From Geobacter sp. (lineage in GTDB: Bacteria; Desulfobacterota; Desulfuromonadia; Geobacterales; Geobacteraceae), in the NCBI GenBank assembly GCA_016177775.1, contig JACOUQ010000005.1, positions 1 through 64,000 of the forward strand: a stretch of DNA of 64,000 nucleotides. The letters run 5' to 3'. The first letter of the stretch is position 1, and each line of letters opens with the position of its first letter. Positions 1 through 8,213 of this stretch are shown here, piece by piece. The translations under genes and the position numbers were made by a program. The notes under the pieces are model-generated. The model ran no database searches and had not been told where the DNA came from. It worked only from the letters and a program-made list of their open reading frames with translations.

Positions 1-1
1 G

Positions 2-130
2 CGGACCTCAAAAAATCGTGGGCTCGTTTTCTATCGCCTTATGGAACAGGCCATGGCGACCAAGCCGGTCACATTATCTGATGTAACTTGCGGATATAAT
101 TGGAACCATTCGGCAGGAGGAGCTAACTAG
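2..130 (+). CDS. C-terminal end of a protein, possibly IS1595/ISXO2-like transposase (5' end outside window)
   Basis: An open frame runs from the window edge to a TAG at 128-130. The visible 42-residue tail contains GLVFYRLMEQA and PVTLSDV, which resembles from memory the C-terminal end of ISXO2-like (IS1595 family) transposases; this is a weak match on a short fragment. The stop overlaps tail-to-tail with the antitoxin stop on the other strand, both using the CTAG at 127-130. No terminal inverted repeat could be recognised after it. It could equally be the end of another gene or a decayed fragment. Confidence 0.35.
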   Translation, partial: RTSKNRGLVFYRLMEQAMATKPVTLSDVTCGYNWNHSAGGAN

Positions 131-393
131 CTACCCCCTTTCCACATATCCTCGTCCACCTTCTCGAAAACGGAGATGGCCCGGTCGAATTCGGCCGCGT
201 CCTTTTTGCTCCAGGTGCCGGCCAGGTGATCCAGGTCGTCATAAACTGCGCCCCGCTTCTTCTTCTCGATCCCCAACGACTCCTTGAGAATCCGCAGCAT
301 AAGCGCATTGACGCTGGTCCCTTCCTTCCGGGCCTTTTCTTTGAGAACAGCGGCGATTCTGTCGTCTATGCCGCGCAATGTCATGGTCGCCAT
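127..393 (-). CDS. FitA/RHH-type antitoxin of a VapBC-like module
   Basis: This 88-residue protein has a ribbon-helix-helix N-terminus (MTLRGIDDRIAAVLKEKARK, then SVNALMLRIL), as in FitA-like DNA-binding antitoxins. Its acidic C-terminal tail (DDLDHLAGTW, then DEDMWKGG) is the part that normally wraps the PIN toxin. GAGGAA lies just upstream of the ATG at 393. The gene starts 14 bases after the PIN toxin ends, so the toxin is transcribed first, the reverse of the usual vapBC order. The expected role is to neutralise the toxin and repress the shared promoter. Confidence 0.85.
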   Translation of the reverse strand: MATMTLRGIDDRIAAVLKEKARKEGTSVNALMLRILKESLGIEKKKRGAVYDDLDHLAGTWSKKDAAEFDRAISVFEKVDEDMWKGGS

Positions 394-407
394 AATATTT
401 CCTCGCT

Positions 408-803
408 TTATACTCTGTTCGCCAGCAGCAATCCGCTGACATGGCTGAAATGGTCATCATAGGTCGCCAGCGCCAGACCGTGCTGAAGAGCGGAAGCCGC
501 CAGCCAGAGGTCGTTCGACGGTATCGGCCGCCCCTTTTGTTTCAATTCGTGAAAAACCTGCGCATAAAACTCGGCAGTTTCGTGTTCGATTGAGAGAACA
601 TTAACACGGGGAGAATCCAAAAACTGATCCAGCTCCTGCCGGTTCTGCTCTTCCCTGCTGCCGCACCGGAAACCAGCAAGCAACTCTCCCAGGATTACCG
701 TGTTGACGCCGATAAATTCGGCCCGACGCAATAGGTCCACAGCCGCAGCGTCACTCTTCTTGAATGCCGCGTAAAAATTCGTATCAATGATTATGCGCTT
801 CAT
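408..803 (-). CDS. vapC: PIN-domain ribonuclease toxin (VapC family)
   Basis: This 131-residue single-domain PIN protein begins MKRIIIDTNF and carries the family's acidic residues in the expected places: D7 in IDTN, a Glu in GELLAG, an Asp in PSNDLWLAA and an Asp in TYDDHF. VapC enzymes are Mg-dependent endoribonucleases that cut tRNA or rRNA and stop growth when not bound by antitoxin. The antitoxin gene follows 14 bases downstream. A promoter with TTGATT and TATAAT lies about 60 bases upstream on the same strand. Length and motifs are complete, so the toxin looks intact. Confidence 0.88.
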   Translation of the reverse strand: MKRIIIDTNFYAAFKKSDAAAVDLLRRAEFIGVNTVILGELLAGFRCGSREEQNRQELDQFLDSPRVNVLSIEHETAEFYAQVFHELKQKGRPIPSNDLWLAASALQHGLALATYDDHFSHVSGLLLANRV

Positions 804-865
804 GCAGCCCCTTTGCCATGACGCATGTCGAATATGCCATCACATAATGAATTCAATATGCAATC

Positions 866-893
866 ATTATAAACAAAACGCTGCGGTAATCAA
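866..893 (-). promoter_or_regulatory. Sigma-70-type promoter of the vapC/antitoxin operon
   Basis: On the minus strand TTGATT (893-888) and TATAAT (871-866) are separated by 16 bases, about 60 bases before the toxin start. An inverted repeat ATAATG/CATTAT (844-849 and 865-870) overlaps the -10 element and is a candidate operator for antitoxin-mediated autoregulation. Confidence 0.55.
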
Positions 894-1371
894 CTCTTGA
901 TTTTCTTCGCCTTTGCAACGGCAAGCCCCAGAAAGCGTAACGCCACTTCCGGTCCGTCGAGATTGCAAAGTTGCAAACTTCGGGGACTGCTTTCTCCCGA
1001 AGGGGGCCGTTCCCAACCATAGGCAGGACAAGGGCAGGACAAGGTGGACAACGCTCTTGCCTATTTTCTATTAGCCAATTCAGATAAATAGACAAGAGCG
1101 TCCCTCCAGGGTTCCCCTCCAGGGTTCCCCGGAAGAGTGGCGGACCATCCTTGCCATGGGTGGGATGGACGACCGGTGACGGCAGCGGCAGGGTAGGTTC
1201 GTGCTGTTGGATCACTCGTTCCTTTTCAACCGTGGCCTGAAAATCTGCATATATGCGCCGGTCAGTGCACCCGGGCAAGTGTGATTGTCACCCCTTCCGC
1301 GGCCTTTCACTTGTCCTTTTTTGTTGTCTGGGGGGCTTTTGTTTCCGTTTTGTATGTAAAACAATTTATGA
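894..1371. other. Non-coding stretch with inverted repeat and short tandem duplication
   Basis: No convincing gene lies here; the open frames show no recognisable domain. A 16-bp inverted repeat with one mismatch (1051-1066 and 1086-1101, 19-base spacer) could form a stable hairpin. Just after it a 13-bp unit CTCCAGGGTTCCC is repeated twice in tandem (1104-1129). A smaller hairpin CTTCGGG/CCCGAAG lies at 978-1002. Confidence 0.4.
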
Positions 1372-1400
1372 TTGAAAGAGTTGACTGTTTCGTATAGAAT
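1372..1400 (+). promoter_or_regulatory. Promoter of hipBA, apparently giving a leaderless transcript
   Basis: TTGAAA (1372-1377) and TAGAAT (1395-1400) are 17 bases apart. The hipB ATG begins at 1407, where transcription would be expected to start. No Shine-Dalgarno sequence is visible before that ATG, so hipB may be translated from a leaderless mRNA. Confidence 0.45.
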
Positions 1401-1406
1401 GCATTT

Positions 1407-1646
1407 ATGCTTTTTGAAATCGGGGAAGAAATACGCAAAGAACGTAAGCGCCGGAAGATATCCCAGGAAAAGATGGCGAAGGATCTGGAGATGGGCCGCG
1501 CCACGATCAGCCAGATCGAGTCGGGTACCGTCCAGGAAATCGGCGTCCGCAAGCTGATCAGGATTTTGGAGTATCTAAGCCTGGAGCTCCGGGTGCGACC
1601 GGCAGGGGCACCGCCGACGTTGGATGAACTGAGGGGCGAGAAGTGA
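1407..1646 (+). CDS. hipB: HipB-like XRE-family antitoxin
   Basis: This 79-residue protein consists of one helix-turn-helix domain of the XRE/Cro type; KISQEKMAKDLEMGRATISQ holds both helices and is followed by IESGTV. It ends with a short tail (GAPPTLDELRGEK). HipB proteins bind operator DNA as dimers and sequester the HipA kinase. Its stop overlaps the hipA start by four bases (GTGA at 1643-1646), which implies translational coupling. No ribosome binding site precedes the ATG, and the predicted -10 element lies seven bases upstream. Confidence 0.88.
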   Translation: MLFEIGEEIRKERKRRKISQEKMAKDLEMGRATISQIESGTVQEIGVRKLIRILEYLSLELRVRPAGAPPTLDELRGEK

Positions 1647-2848
1647 CTACCAATGCCTTGGCCGTATGGGCCGCTGATTGCCGGGCCGGTCTTCTGGACC
1701 GGACTCTGGACCAGCGTCAGTATGTCTTTGCCTACGATCAGGCCGCGGAGTCACCCGACGCCCAAGTATCGCTTACCATGCCGGTGCGCCTGGAGAGCTG
1801 GCTGAGTCGGGATCTCCACCCGATTTTCCAGATGAACCTGCCGGAAGGGGCGCTGCTAGAGGTTATCCGACGCGCAATTGCAAAGCTGACGGGTGAAGAC
1901 GATTTGGCTATTCTGCGTGTTACTGGCGGCAACCAGGTCGGACGCAACCGGTTTTCCCTGCCGGAGGATACGGCTCCCGGCATCGTTGAAACTGTCGAAT
2001 CGCTGGAGGATCTGTTATCCTACCCGGACACGGAGGAACTGTTTCACGACTTGGTGTCGAAGTACGCCCTTCGATCAGGGGTATCGGGCGTGCAGCCGAA
2101 GGTCATGCTGGATGCGACGGAGCGGGGAACCGCCACTGTTGGCGGTTATATCGTGAAATCCTGGGGGGCCGACTATCCCCAACTGGCTGCGAATGAATTT
2201 TTGTGCATGACTGCGGCGCAGCGGGCAGGCTTGCCGGTGCCGGAGTTCCATCTCTCGGAAAACGGCGGCCTGTTCGTGATGAAGCGGTTCGATGTGGCCG
2301 CTTCCGGCGAATCTCCCATGGGCTTCGAGGATATGTGCTCCCTGCAGGCCCTGGGTACCACACAGAAGTATAATAGTACCTACGAACGGGTAGCGCGCAC
2401 CATCAAGGATTTCGTGTCGGGAGAGTTCCTGCGGGGGGCTCGTGAGCAGTTTTTCGCCTCGCTTGTACTATCCTGCATGATAAGGAATGGCGATGCCCAC
2501 CTGAAGAATTTCGGCGTGCTGTACGAGCGACCAGGGCAACCGGTCGGTATGGCGCCCGTGTATGATATGGTGACGACCGTGACCTACATCCCTCGGGATG
2601 TCCCGGCGTTGTCCCTGGCAGGCATCAAGAAATGGTGGCCACGCAAGATATTGGAGAAGTTTGCTGTGACGCACCTGGCATTGCCGGTAGGGAAGGTGGG
2701 GGGAATTTTCGAAGAGGTGGCGGAGGCGGTGACCGATACTCGCGGTTTACTGACTGCCTATATGGAGGACCACCGGGAGTTCCGGGAAGTGGGGAACCGG
2801 ATGCTGGCGGCTTGGAACGAGGGGGTGATGGCAACCTTATCAGGTTGA
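1643..2848 (+). CDS. hipA: HipA-family serine/threonine kinase toxin
   Basis: This 401-residue HipA homologue starts with GTG overlapping the hipB stop. The N-terminal subdomain includes LPEGALLEVIRR. The kinase core follows with the SGVQPK glycine-rich loop, the nucleotide-contacting FVMKRFD, the catalytic NGDAHLKNFGVL loop and the metal-binding PVYDMV. HipA of E. coli phosphorylates glutamyl-tRNA synthetase and induces persistence; the target of this protein cannot be read from sequence. It is slightly shorter than E. coli HipA (440 residues) but shows all core motifs. Together with HipB it forms a type II toxin-antitoxin module. Confidence 0.9.
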   Translation: MTTNALAVWAADCRAGLLDRTLDQRQYVFAYDQAAESPDAQVSLTMPVRLESWLSRDLHPIFQMNLPEGALLEVIRRAIAKLTGEDDLAILRVTGGNQVGRNRFSLPEDTAPGIVETVESLEDLLSYPDTEELFHDLVSKYALRSGVSGVQPKVMLDATERGTATVGGYIVKSWGADYPQLAANEFLCMTAAQRAGLPVPEFHLSENGGLFVMKRFDVAASGESPMGFEDMCSLQALGTTQKYNSTYERVARTIKDFVSGEFLRGAREQFFASLVLSCMIRNGDAHLKNFGVLYERPGQPVGMAPVYDMVTTVTYIPRDVPALSLAGIKKWWPRKILEKFAVTHLALPVGKVGGIFEEVAEAVTDTRGLLTAYMEDHREFREVGNRMLAAWNEGVMATLSG

Positions 2849-3027
2849 GTTCGAAGAGCCAGAACCGAAAGGCCGCAGGTCATCCCGCAAGTCGGAGTCA
2901 GACATTTTCAATTCTCCAGACTTCTTGCGACTGAATCATTTATTGACATGTCAACAAACTTCTCTTGATGAAAAAATATTGTTGACTTTGCTGGTGAAGT
3001 GTCCTGGGCAACTCCGTCATTCATTCT

Positions 3028-3432
3028 TCATCCTTTGCTTAAATTGAATTTGGTGAGCATGCGCTGGCGATAATCGACGATGTCCTTGCGTAAGGACGCC
3101 AGGCTAGCCATTTTCTCATCGACCTTGTTGATGTGGTCGTCGAGTATCTCGACAAGCCGCGGAATCATTTTATCGGTCTGCTTTGCCTCGCCATAAGCGG
3201 TGTAAAGGTCCTGCATCTCCCTGATGGTCAGTCCCAGCTCCTTCAGCTTCATTATGAATTTGATCCGCCGGACGTAATATGGGGTGTACCCGCGCGTTGC
3301 CCCGTCAGCCCTCTGCACGGATTCGATAATGCCCACTTCTTCCCAGTAGCGCAATGTCCTGGTGGTCAAATCGACCGACTGTGCCAATTCTCCGATTGGT
3401 ACGATCTCTTCGCCTTCGTCAGTCCTTTTCAT
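3028..3432 (-). CDS. MerR-family regulator, LiuR-like, of acyl-CoA catabolism
   Basis: This 134-residue protein has an N-terminal winged MerR helix-turn-helix (VPIGELAQSVDLTTRTLRYW, then EEVGII) and the region GYTPYYVRRIKFI. A dimerisation helix and an acidic/basic C-terminal helix follow, with no cysteine cluster for metal sensing. LiuR-type MerR regulators are known to control leucine/isovalerate and fatty-acid catabolic genes in proteobacteria. Its place divergent from icmF, and a shared 16-bp dyad in front of five nearby transcription units, fit that role. The likely ligand is an acyl-CoA or related metabolite, but this is inference. A half-site TTTACGTCAA at 3442-3451 lies between its promoter region and its start. 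Confidence 0.82.
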   Translation of the reverse strand: MKRTDEGEEIVPIGELAQSVDLTTRTLRYWEEVGIIESVQRADGATRGYTPYYVRRIKFIMKLKELGLTIREMQDLYTAYGEAKQTDKMIPRLVEILDDHINKVDEKMASLASLRKDIVDYRQRMLTKFNLSKG

Positions 3433-3527
3433 GTCTTTCCCTTTACGTCAAATTTTAATAAACCTTAAGGCAGAAATAAGCCTTTGTCAACGATTTAAAT
3501 CGAAAGCAGGGCTGGAATAACAAGGCA

Positions 3528-3556
3528 TTAACCACTGTCTGCCAAATCTGTATAAA
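3528..3556 (+). promoter_or_regulatory. Possible second icmF promoter
   Basis: TTAACC (3528-3533) and TATAAA (3551-3556) are spaced 17 bases apart, upstream of the operator-containing promoter. The -35 match is moderate, so this is a weak call. Confidence 0.3.
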
Positions 3557-3572
3557 AATGTTTTAAAAATGA

Positions 3573-3601
3573 TTGACATGCACGTAAACGCAATGTACTT
3601 T
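3573..3601 (+). promoter_or_regulatory. icmF promoter with 16-bp MerR-type operator (site A)
   Basis: TTGACATGCACGTAAA at 3573-3588 is an imperfect dyad (TTGACAT and ACGTAAA halves, 2-base centre). Its left half is the -35 element TTGACA; a weak -10 TACTTT follows after 17 bases. The same 16-mer, with few changes, precedes four other transcription units of this island. A further dyad AACGT-AAT-ACGTT lies at 3686-3698, close to the icmF start. Confidence 0.6.
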
Positions 3602-3735
3602 TATTTATAAAATAACGGCGATATGCTGTTTTGCTTCGTGTTTTCGGGTAGGTTTTTTCGCGGCCAATGGCAGGCAGTGCGCGTAAACGTAATACGTTCA
3701 CCACCTGATAAATCACCACTGACAGGAGGCGCCAT

Positions 3736-6700
3736 ATGCAAGCAAACGCAGAAACCCCATACAAATCCAGGCACAAGATACGGTTTGTGACTGCGACGAG
3801 CCTGTTCGACGGTCACGACGCCTCCACCAACATCATCCGTCGCATGTTGCAGGGTTCAGGGGCGGAGGTGATCCATCTGGGGCACAACCGTTCGGTGGAG
3901 GAGATCGTCACCGCTGCCATCCAGGAGGATGCCCAGGGGATCGCCGTTAGCTGCTACCAGGGGGGGCACGTCCCATTCTTCAAGTACATCCGCGACCTGC
4001 TGGAAGCGCGGGGGGCTGGGCACATCCGCATCTTCGGCGGCGGCGGCGGAGTGATCATTCCCGACGAGATCCGGGAAATCGAGGAGTACGGCATCTCGAA
4101 GATATTCTCCCCCGAGGATGGCCGCCACATGGGGCTGCAGGGGATGGTGAACCACATGATGGAACTGTGCGACTTCTCCCTGGAACGGGATATTGAAGCG
4201 GAAATCGGACGGCTGAAAGAGGGGGATATTCGCGCCGTCAATACCCTCATCTCTCTGGCCGAGCAGTCGGTCCACGAGCGTTCGGCGTGCTATGAAACCG
4301 TGCGTGAACGGATTCGCGGCATGGGGCGCAATGTGCCGGTGCTTGGCGTCACCGGTACCGGCGGTGCCGGGAAGAGCTCCATTACCGACGAGTTGGTGAG
4401 GCGCTTCATCCGCGATTTCCCTGAGAAGAGGGTGGCTATCCTGGCGGTCGACCCGAGCCGACAGCGGACCGGCGGTGCTCTCCTGGGCGACCGGATCCGC
4501 ATGAACTCCATCAATACCGACCGGGTCTACATGCGCTCACTGGCCACCCGCGACTCCCATTCCGAGCTCTCCGCCGCCATGCGGGACGCCATCGACGTGG
4601 TGCAGGGGGCCGGCTTCGACCTGGTGGTAGTGGAGACCTCCGGTATCGGCCAAGGGGACGCCAGGGTGGTGGACGTCGCCGATGTCTCCCTCTACGTCAT
4701 GACCTGCGAGTTCGGGGCGCCGACCCAGCTTGAAAAGATCGACATGCTCGATTTTGCCGACCTGGTAGCGCTCAACAAGTTCGAGCGAAAGGGGGCGGAA
4801 GATGCCCTCAGAAACGTGCGCAAGCAGTATCGCCGCAACCGCAACCTGTTCGGGCCTTCCGACGAGGAACTCCCCGTGTTCGCCACCATCGCGGCCCAGT
4901 TCAACGATCCGGGAACCAACGTCCTGTACCGGGCCGTGCTCGACAAGGTCAAGGAGAAGAAAGATCTCGACTGGCGGTCATCCCTGGATATCCGCGAACG
5001 GGAGAGCCTGAAGAGGTACATAATCCCCCCCGACCGGATCCACTACCTGGGGGAGATCGCCAAGACCATGCGCAACTACCGGACGACAGCGGAGGAGCAG
5101 GCGAAGATCGCCCGCGCCCTGTTCCAGCTGAAGGGGAGCCGGACACTGCTGGGCGCCGCCGGTAAGGACGGGGCGCCGCTGGACCAGCTGATCGCCAGCC
5201 ATGAGGCGAGGCTCATGGAGGAGTCGCGCCGGATCATCGAGGGCTGGCCCGAGGTGAAGAGGGGCTATCGCCAGGACTTCCTGGTGAACAGGGTGCGGGA
5301 CAGGGAGATCAGGACCGGGCTCTTCACCACGACCCTCTCCGGCACCCGCATCCCCAAGGTCTGCGTTCCGGACTACGAGGACTGGGGCGAGATCGTCAAA
5401 TGGAGCATGAAGGAGAACGTTCCCGGATCGTTCCCATATACCGCCGGGGTCTTCCCTTTCAAGCGGGCCGAGGAGGATCCCAAGCGCCAGTTCGCCGGCG
5501 AGGGGACCCCGGAGCGGACCAATCGCCGCTTCCACTATCTCTGCAAGGACGACGATGCCAAGAGGCTGTCAACGGCCTTCGACAGCGTGACCCTCTACGG
5601 CGAGGACCCGGATTACCCTCCCGACATCTACGGCAAGGTTGGGGAGAGCGGGGTCTCCGTCTGCACCCTGGACGACTGCAAGAAGCTTTACGCCGGCTTC
5701 GACCTATGCGCGCCGAACACTAGCGTCTCCATCACCATCAATGGTCCTGCGCCGATAATGCTCGCCTTCTTCTTCAATACCGCCATCGACCAGCAGGTAG
5801 AGCGCTTTCGGGAGAAGAACGGCCGCGAGCCGAGCGAGGCGGAGTACAGCGAGATCCGGGAATGCACCCTGCAAGCCGTACGCGGCACGGTGCAGGCCGA
5901 CATCCTGAAGGAGGACCAGGGGCAGAACACCTGCATCTTTTCCACGGAGTTCGCCCTGAGGATGATGGGGGACATCCAGCAGTATTTCATCGACCAAAAG
6001 GTGCGCAACTACTACTCGGTCTCCATCAGCGGCTACCACATCGCCGAGGCCGGGGCGAACCCGATCAGCCAGCTGGCGTTCACCCTGGCCAACGGCTTCA
6101 CCTACGTGGAGTACTACATCTCCCGGGGAATGCGGATCGACGACTTCGCGCCGAACCTCTCCTTCTTCTTCTCCAACGGCCTCGATCCGGAGTACACGGT
6201 CGTCGGCCGGGTGGCGCGGCGGATATGGGCGGTGGTCATGAGGGAGAAATACGGCGCCAACGACCGTAGCCAGAAGCTCAAGTATCACATCCAGACGAGC
6301 GGGAGGTCTTTGCATGCCCAGGAGATGGATTTCAACGACATCCGGACCACCCTCCAGGCGCTGATGGCCATCTACGACAATTGCAACTCGCTCCACACCA
6401 ACGCCTACGACGAGGCTGTTACCACCCCGACCGAGGGGTCGGTACGCCGAGCCATGGCCGTGCAGATGATCATCACCAGGGAGCTTGGACTCGCCAGGAA
6501 CGAGAACCCGCTCCAGGGCGCCTTCATCATCGACGAGCTGACCGACCTGGTGGAGGAGGCGGTGCTCGCCGAGTTTGAGCGGCTCGACCAGCGGGGAGGA
6601 GTGCTGGGTGCCATGGAGACCCAGTACCAGCGCTCGAAGATCCAGGACGAGTCCATGCTCTACGAGCACAAGAAGCACTCGGGCGAGCTCCCGATCATTG

Positions 6701-6987
6701 GGGTCAACACATTCCTCAACCCGCGGGCGGAGGAGGAGGGATACCATGTGCCGGGGGAGCTGGCCCGCGCCACGCCGGAGGAGAAGGAGCAGCAGGTCGG
6801 AAACCTGCGCGCCTTCCAGGAGAAAAACCGGGAGAAGGCGCCGGTTTCCCTGAAGAAGCTCCAGGATGTGGCGGTCGCAGGCGGCAATATCTTCGCCGAG
6901 CTTATGGAGACAGTGAAGGTGGCCTCGCTGGGGCAGATCACCCGGTCGCTGTACGAGGTGGGAGGCAAGTACCGCCGCAATATGTAA
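3736..6987 (+). CDS. icmF: Fused isobutyryl-CoA mutase IcmF (B12 domain, G-protein chaperone, mutase)
   Basis: This 1083-residue protein has three parts. The N-terminal cobalamin-binding domain carries FDGHDAS, with the lower axial ligand His27. A MeaB/ArgK-like GTPase domain follows (GTGGAGKSS at about 208-215, [28 protein letters not shown] at 347-350). The C-terminal TIM-barrel mutase starts near residue 530 ([24 protein letters not shown]). IcmF interconverts isobutyryl-CoA and butyryl-CoA with coenzyme B12, and known members also convert isovaleryl-CoA to pivalyl-CoA. The G-domain loads and protects the cofactor. Length matches the family. Its partners here are the butyryl-CoA oxidation genes and the leucine genes downstream. 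Specificity residues were not aligned. Confidence 0.93.
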   Translation: MQANAETPYKSRHKIRFVTATSLFDGHDASTNIIRRMLQGSGAEVIHLGHNRSVEEIVTAAIQEDAQGIAVSCYQGGHVPFFKYIRDLLEARGAGHIRIFGGGGGVIIPDEIREIEEYGISKIFSPEDGRHMGLQGMVNHMMELCDFSLERDIEAEIGRLKEGDIRAVNTLISLAEQSVHERSACYETVRERIRGMGRNVPVLGVTGTGGAGKSSITDELVRRFIRDFPEKRVAILAVDPSRQRTGGALLGDRIRMNSINTDRVYMRSLATRDSHSELSAAMRDAIDVVQGAGFDLVVVETSGIGQGDARVVDVADVSLYVMTCEFGAPTQLEKIDMLDFADLVALNKFERKGAEDALRNVRKQYRRNRNLFGPSDEELPVFATIAAQFNDPGTNVLYRAVLDKVKEKKDLDWRSSLDIRERESLKRYIIPPDRIHYLGEIAKTMRNYRTTAEEQAKIARALFQLKGSRTLLGAAGKDGAPLDQLIASHEARLMEESRRIIEGWPEVKRGYRQDFLVNRVRDREIRTGLFTTTLSGTRIPKVCVPDYEDWGEIVKWSMKENVPGSFPYTAGVFPFKRAEEDPKRQFAGEGTPERTNRRFHYLCKDDDAKRLSTAFDSVTLYGEDPDYPPDIYGKVGESGVSVCTLDDCKKLYAGFDLCAPNTSVSITINGPAPIMLAFFFNTAIDQQVERFREKNGREPSEAEYSEIRECTLQAVRGTVQADILKEDQGQNTCIFSTEFALRMMGDIQQYFIDQKVRNYYSVSISGYHIAEAGANPISQLAFTLANGFTYVEYYISRGMRIDDFAPNLSFFFSNGLDPEYTVVGRVARRIWAVVMREKYGANDRSQKLKYHIQTSGRSLHAQEMDFNDIRTTLQALMAIYDNCNSLHTNAYDEAVTTPTEGSVRRAMAVQMIITRELGLARNENPLQGAFIIDELTDLVEEAVLAEFERLDQRGGVLGAMETQYQRSKIQDESMLYEHKKHSGELPIIGVNTFLNPRAEEEGYHVPGELARATPEEKEQQVGNLRAFQEKNREKAPVSLKKLQDVAVAGGNIFAELMETVKVASLGQITRSLYEVGGKYRRNM

Positions 6988-6997
6988 GGAGCGAGCG

Positions 6998-8101
6998 ATG
7001 CCTTCCGTCAATCAGAAAAAAACGTTCCAAAGGAGTTGGAGAATGACTCGTCCCATCGACACATCCCGCTCAGTGAACCTTCCACTCGGGAGCGACCCGA
7101 ATCTACGGCGACACTACATGGTGGTCAACCAGCCGCTCCAGGGGAATCTGCGCTTCGGGCTCATGCTAGAAGTGCTGGACAAGGTGGCGGAGGAGACCGC
7201 CCTTGACTATGTGCGCCGCTTCCATCCCGATGCCCGCGTGGTGACTGCGGCCATCGACAACATCTTCATCCGCAACGCGGGCGACGTGATGCGGGACCTT
7301 GCCTTCCACGCCCGGATCAACCATGTGGGGCGCAGCTCCCTGGAGGTGGGGATTCGGGTGGAGCATCCGGGGAGCCCGCCGGTGCATATAGCATCCTGTT
7401 ACTTCACCATGGTCGCCCGGTCCGGGTCGGGGGAGGGGGCGACGAGCCTCGCGCTTCCCCCCCTCGAATATGCCGAACAGCTGGAACGTGAGCGGATGGA
7501 GAAGGCGATAGCCAGCCGCGAGGCATACCGTCGCCAACAGGCGGCGGCCCTGGAGCCACCAAGCCGCGAGGAGTACGACCTCCTCAACCGCCTGCACAAG
7601 GCGCAGGAGGAGCCGGGTTTCACGGGGCTTCTCGCCGGCCGTCTGGTCACCGAGTCGTGGGAGCGCATGTACCCCGAGCAGGAGAATGTTCCCCAGACCA
7701 TCTTCGGCGGATACCTTATCCGGCGCGCCTACGAGCTGTCGTCCATCTGTGCCGAGCTTGTGGCCCCGGAACGGGCGGTCATCGTGGCGGTCAACCGGAT
7801 CAACTTTTTCCATCCGGTTCTCCTCGACGACAAGCTTCACTACACGAGTCGCATCGTCCACACCGGCGGGACCTCGATTACCGTTGAGGCCAACATCGAG
7901 CGGATCAGCCGGGACCGGACAAGCAAGGCCCTGTCAAACTCCTGCCTCTTCACCTTCGTCAATGTGGACCCGGAACTTCGACACCGGCCGGTCCCTCCGG
8001 TCTGTCCCACTACCTATGCCGAGGACGCCCGCTACCTTGAGGCCCACCGGCAGCGAGAGGCGTACCTGATTGCGAAGCGGGAGGGGAAGTTTCATCATTG
8101 A
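6998..8101 (+). CDS. Double-hotdog acyl-CoA thioesterase (ACOT9-like)
   Basis: This 367-residue protein contains two hotdog folds. One covers about residues 40-145 (LEVLDKVAEETALDYVRR, then an ASCYFTMVAR strand). The other covers 215-340 (QTIFGGYLIRRAYELSSI, FHPVLLDDKLHYTSRI). This is the layout of the ACOT9/BACH acyl-CoA thioesterases, which release CoA from acyl-CoA. It starts ten bases after icmF with AAGGAG before the ATG. A second in-frame ATG at 7043 also has AGGAG ahead of it, and MTRPIDTSRS may be the true N-terminus. It probably relieves CoA trapping or recycles CoA in branched-acid metabolism. Confidence 0.8.
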   Translation: MPSVNQKKTFQRSWRMTRPIDTSRSVNLPLGSDPNLRRHYMVVNQPLQGNLRFGLMLEVLDKVAEETALDYVRRFHPDARVVTAAIDNIFIRNAGDVMRDLAFHARINHVGRSSLEVGIRVEHPGSPPVHIASCYFTMVARSGSGEGATSLALPPLEYAEQLERERMEKAIASREAYRRQQAAALEPPSREEYDLLNRLHKAQEEPGFTGLLAGRLVTESWERMYPEQENVPQTIFGGYLIRRAYELSSICAELVAPERAVIVAVNRINFFHPVLLDDKLHYTSRIVHTGGTSITVEANIERISRDRTSKALSNSCLFTFVNVDPELRHRPVPPVCPTTYAEDARYLEAHRQREAYLIAKREGKFHH

Positions 8102-8128
8102 TGCACTCGCAAATTCTCAAAAATAGTT

Positions 8129-8151
8129 CCCTCCCCCCTGGCGGGGGAGGG
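8129..8151. repeat. GC-rich palindromic intergenic repeat
   Basis: CCCTCCCCC and GGGGGAGGG form a 9-bp stem with a 5-base loop, followed by a G-rich tail. Related palindromes occur at 9400-9418 and 19413-19431, so this looks like a dispersed REP-like family. Confidence 0.6.
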
Positions 8152-8213
8152 TCAGGGTGGGGGGGGGCAATGGATACAGATCGACCATTCCAATGAACGG
8201 AGGTGACCACAGC

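Noticed and set aside
853-1278. 141-codon open frame on the minus strand between the toxin modules
   Set aside because: No recognisable domain or ribosome binding site; it crosses an inverted repeat and a tandem duplication.
5704-7011. 435-codon minus-strand frame opposite icmF
   Set aside because: Antisense shadow typical of GC-rich codon usage; rich in His/Leu/Gly/Val with no domain, while the plus frame is an unmistakable IcmF.
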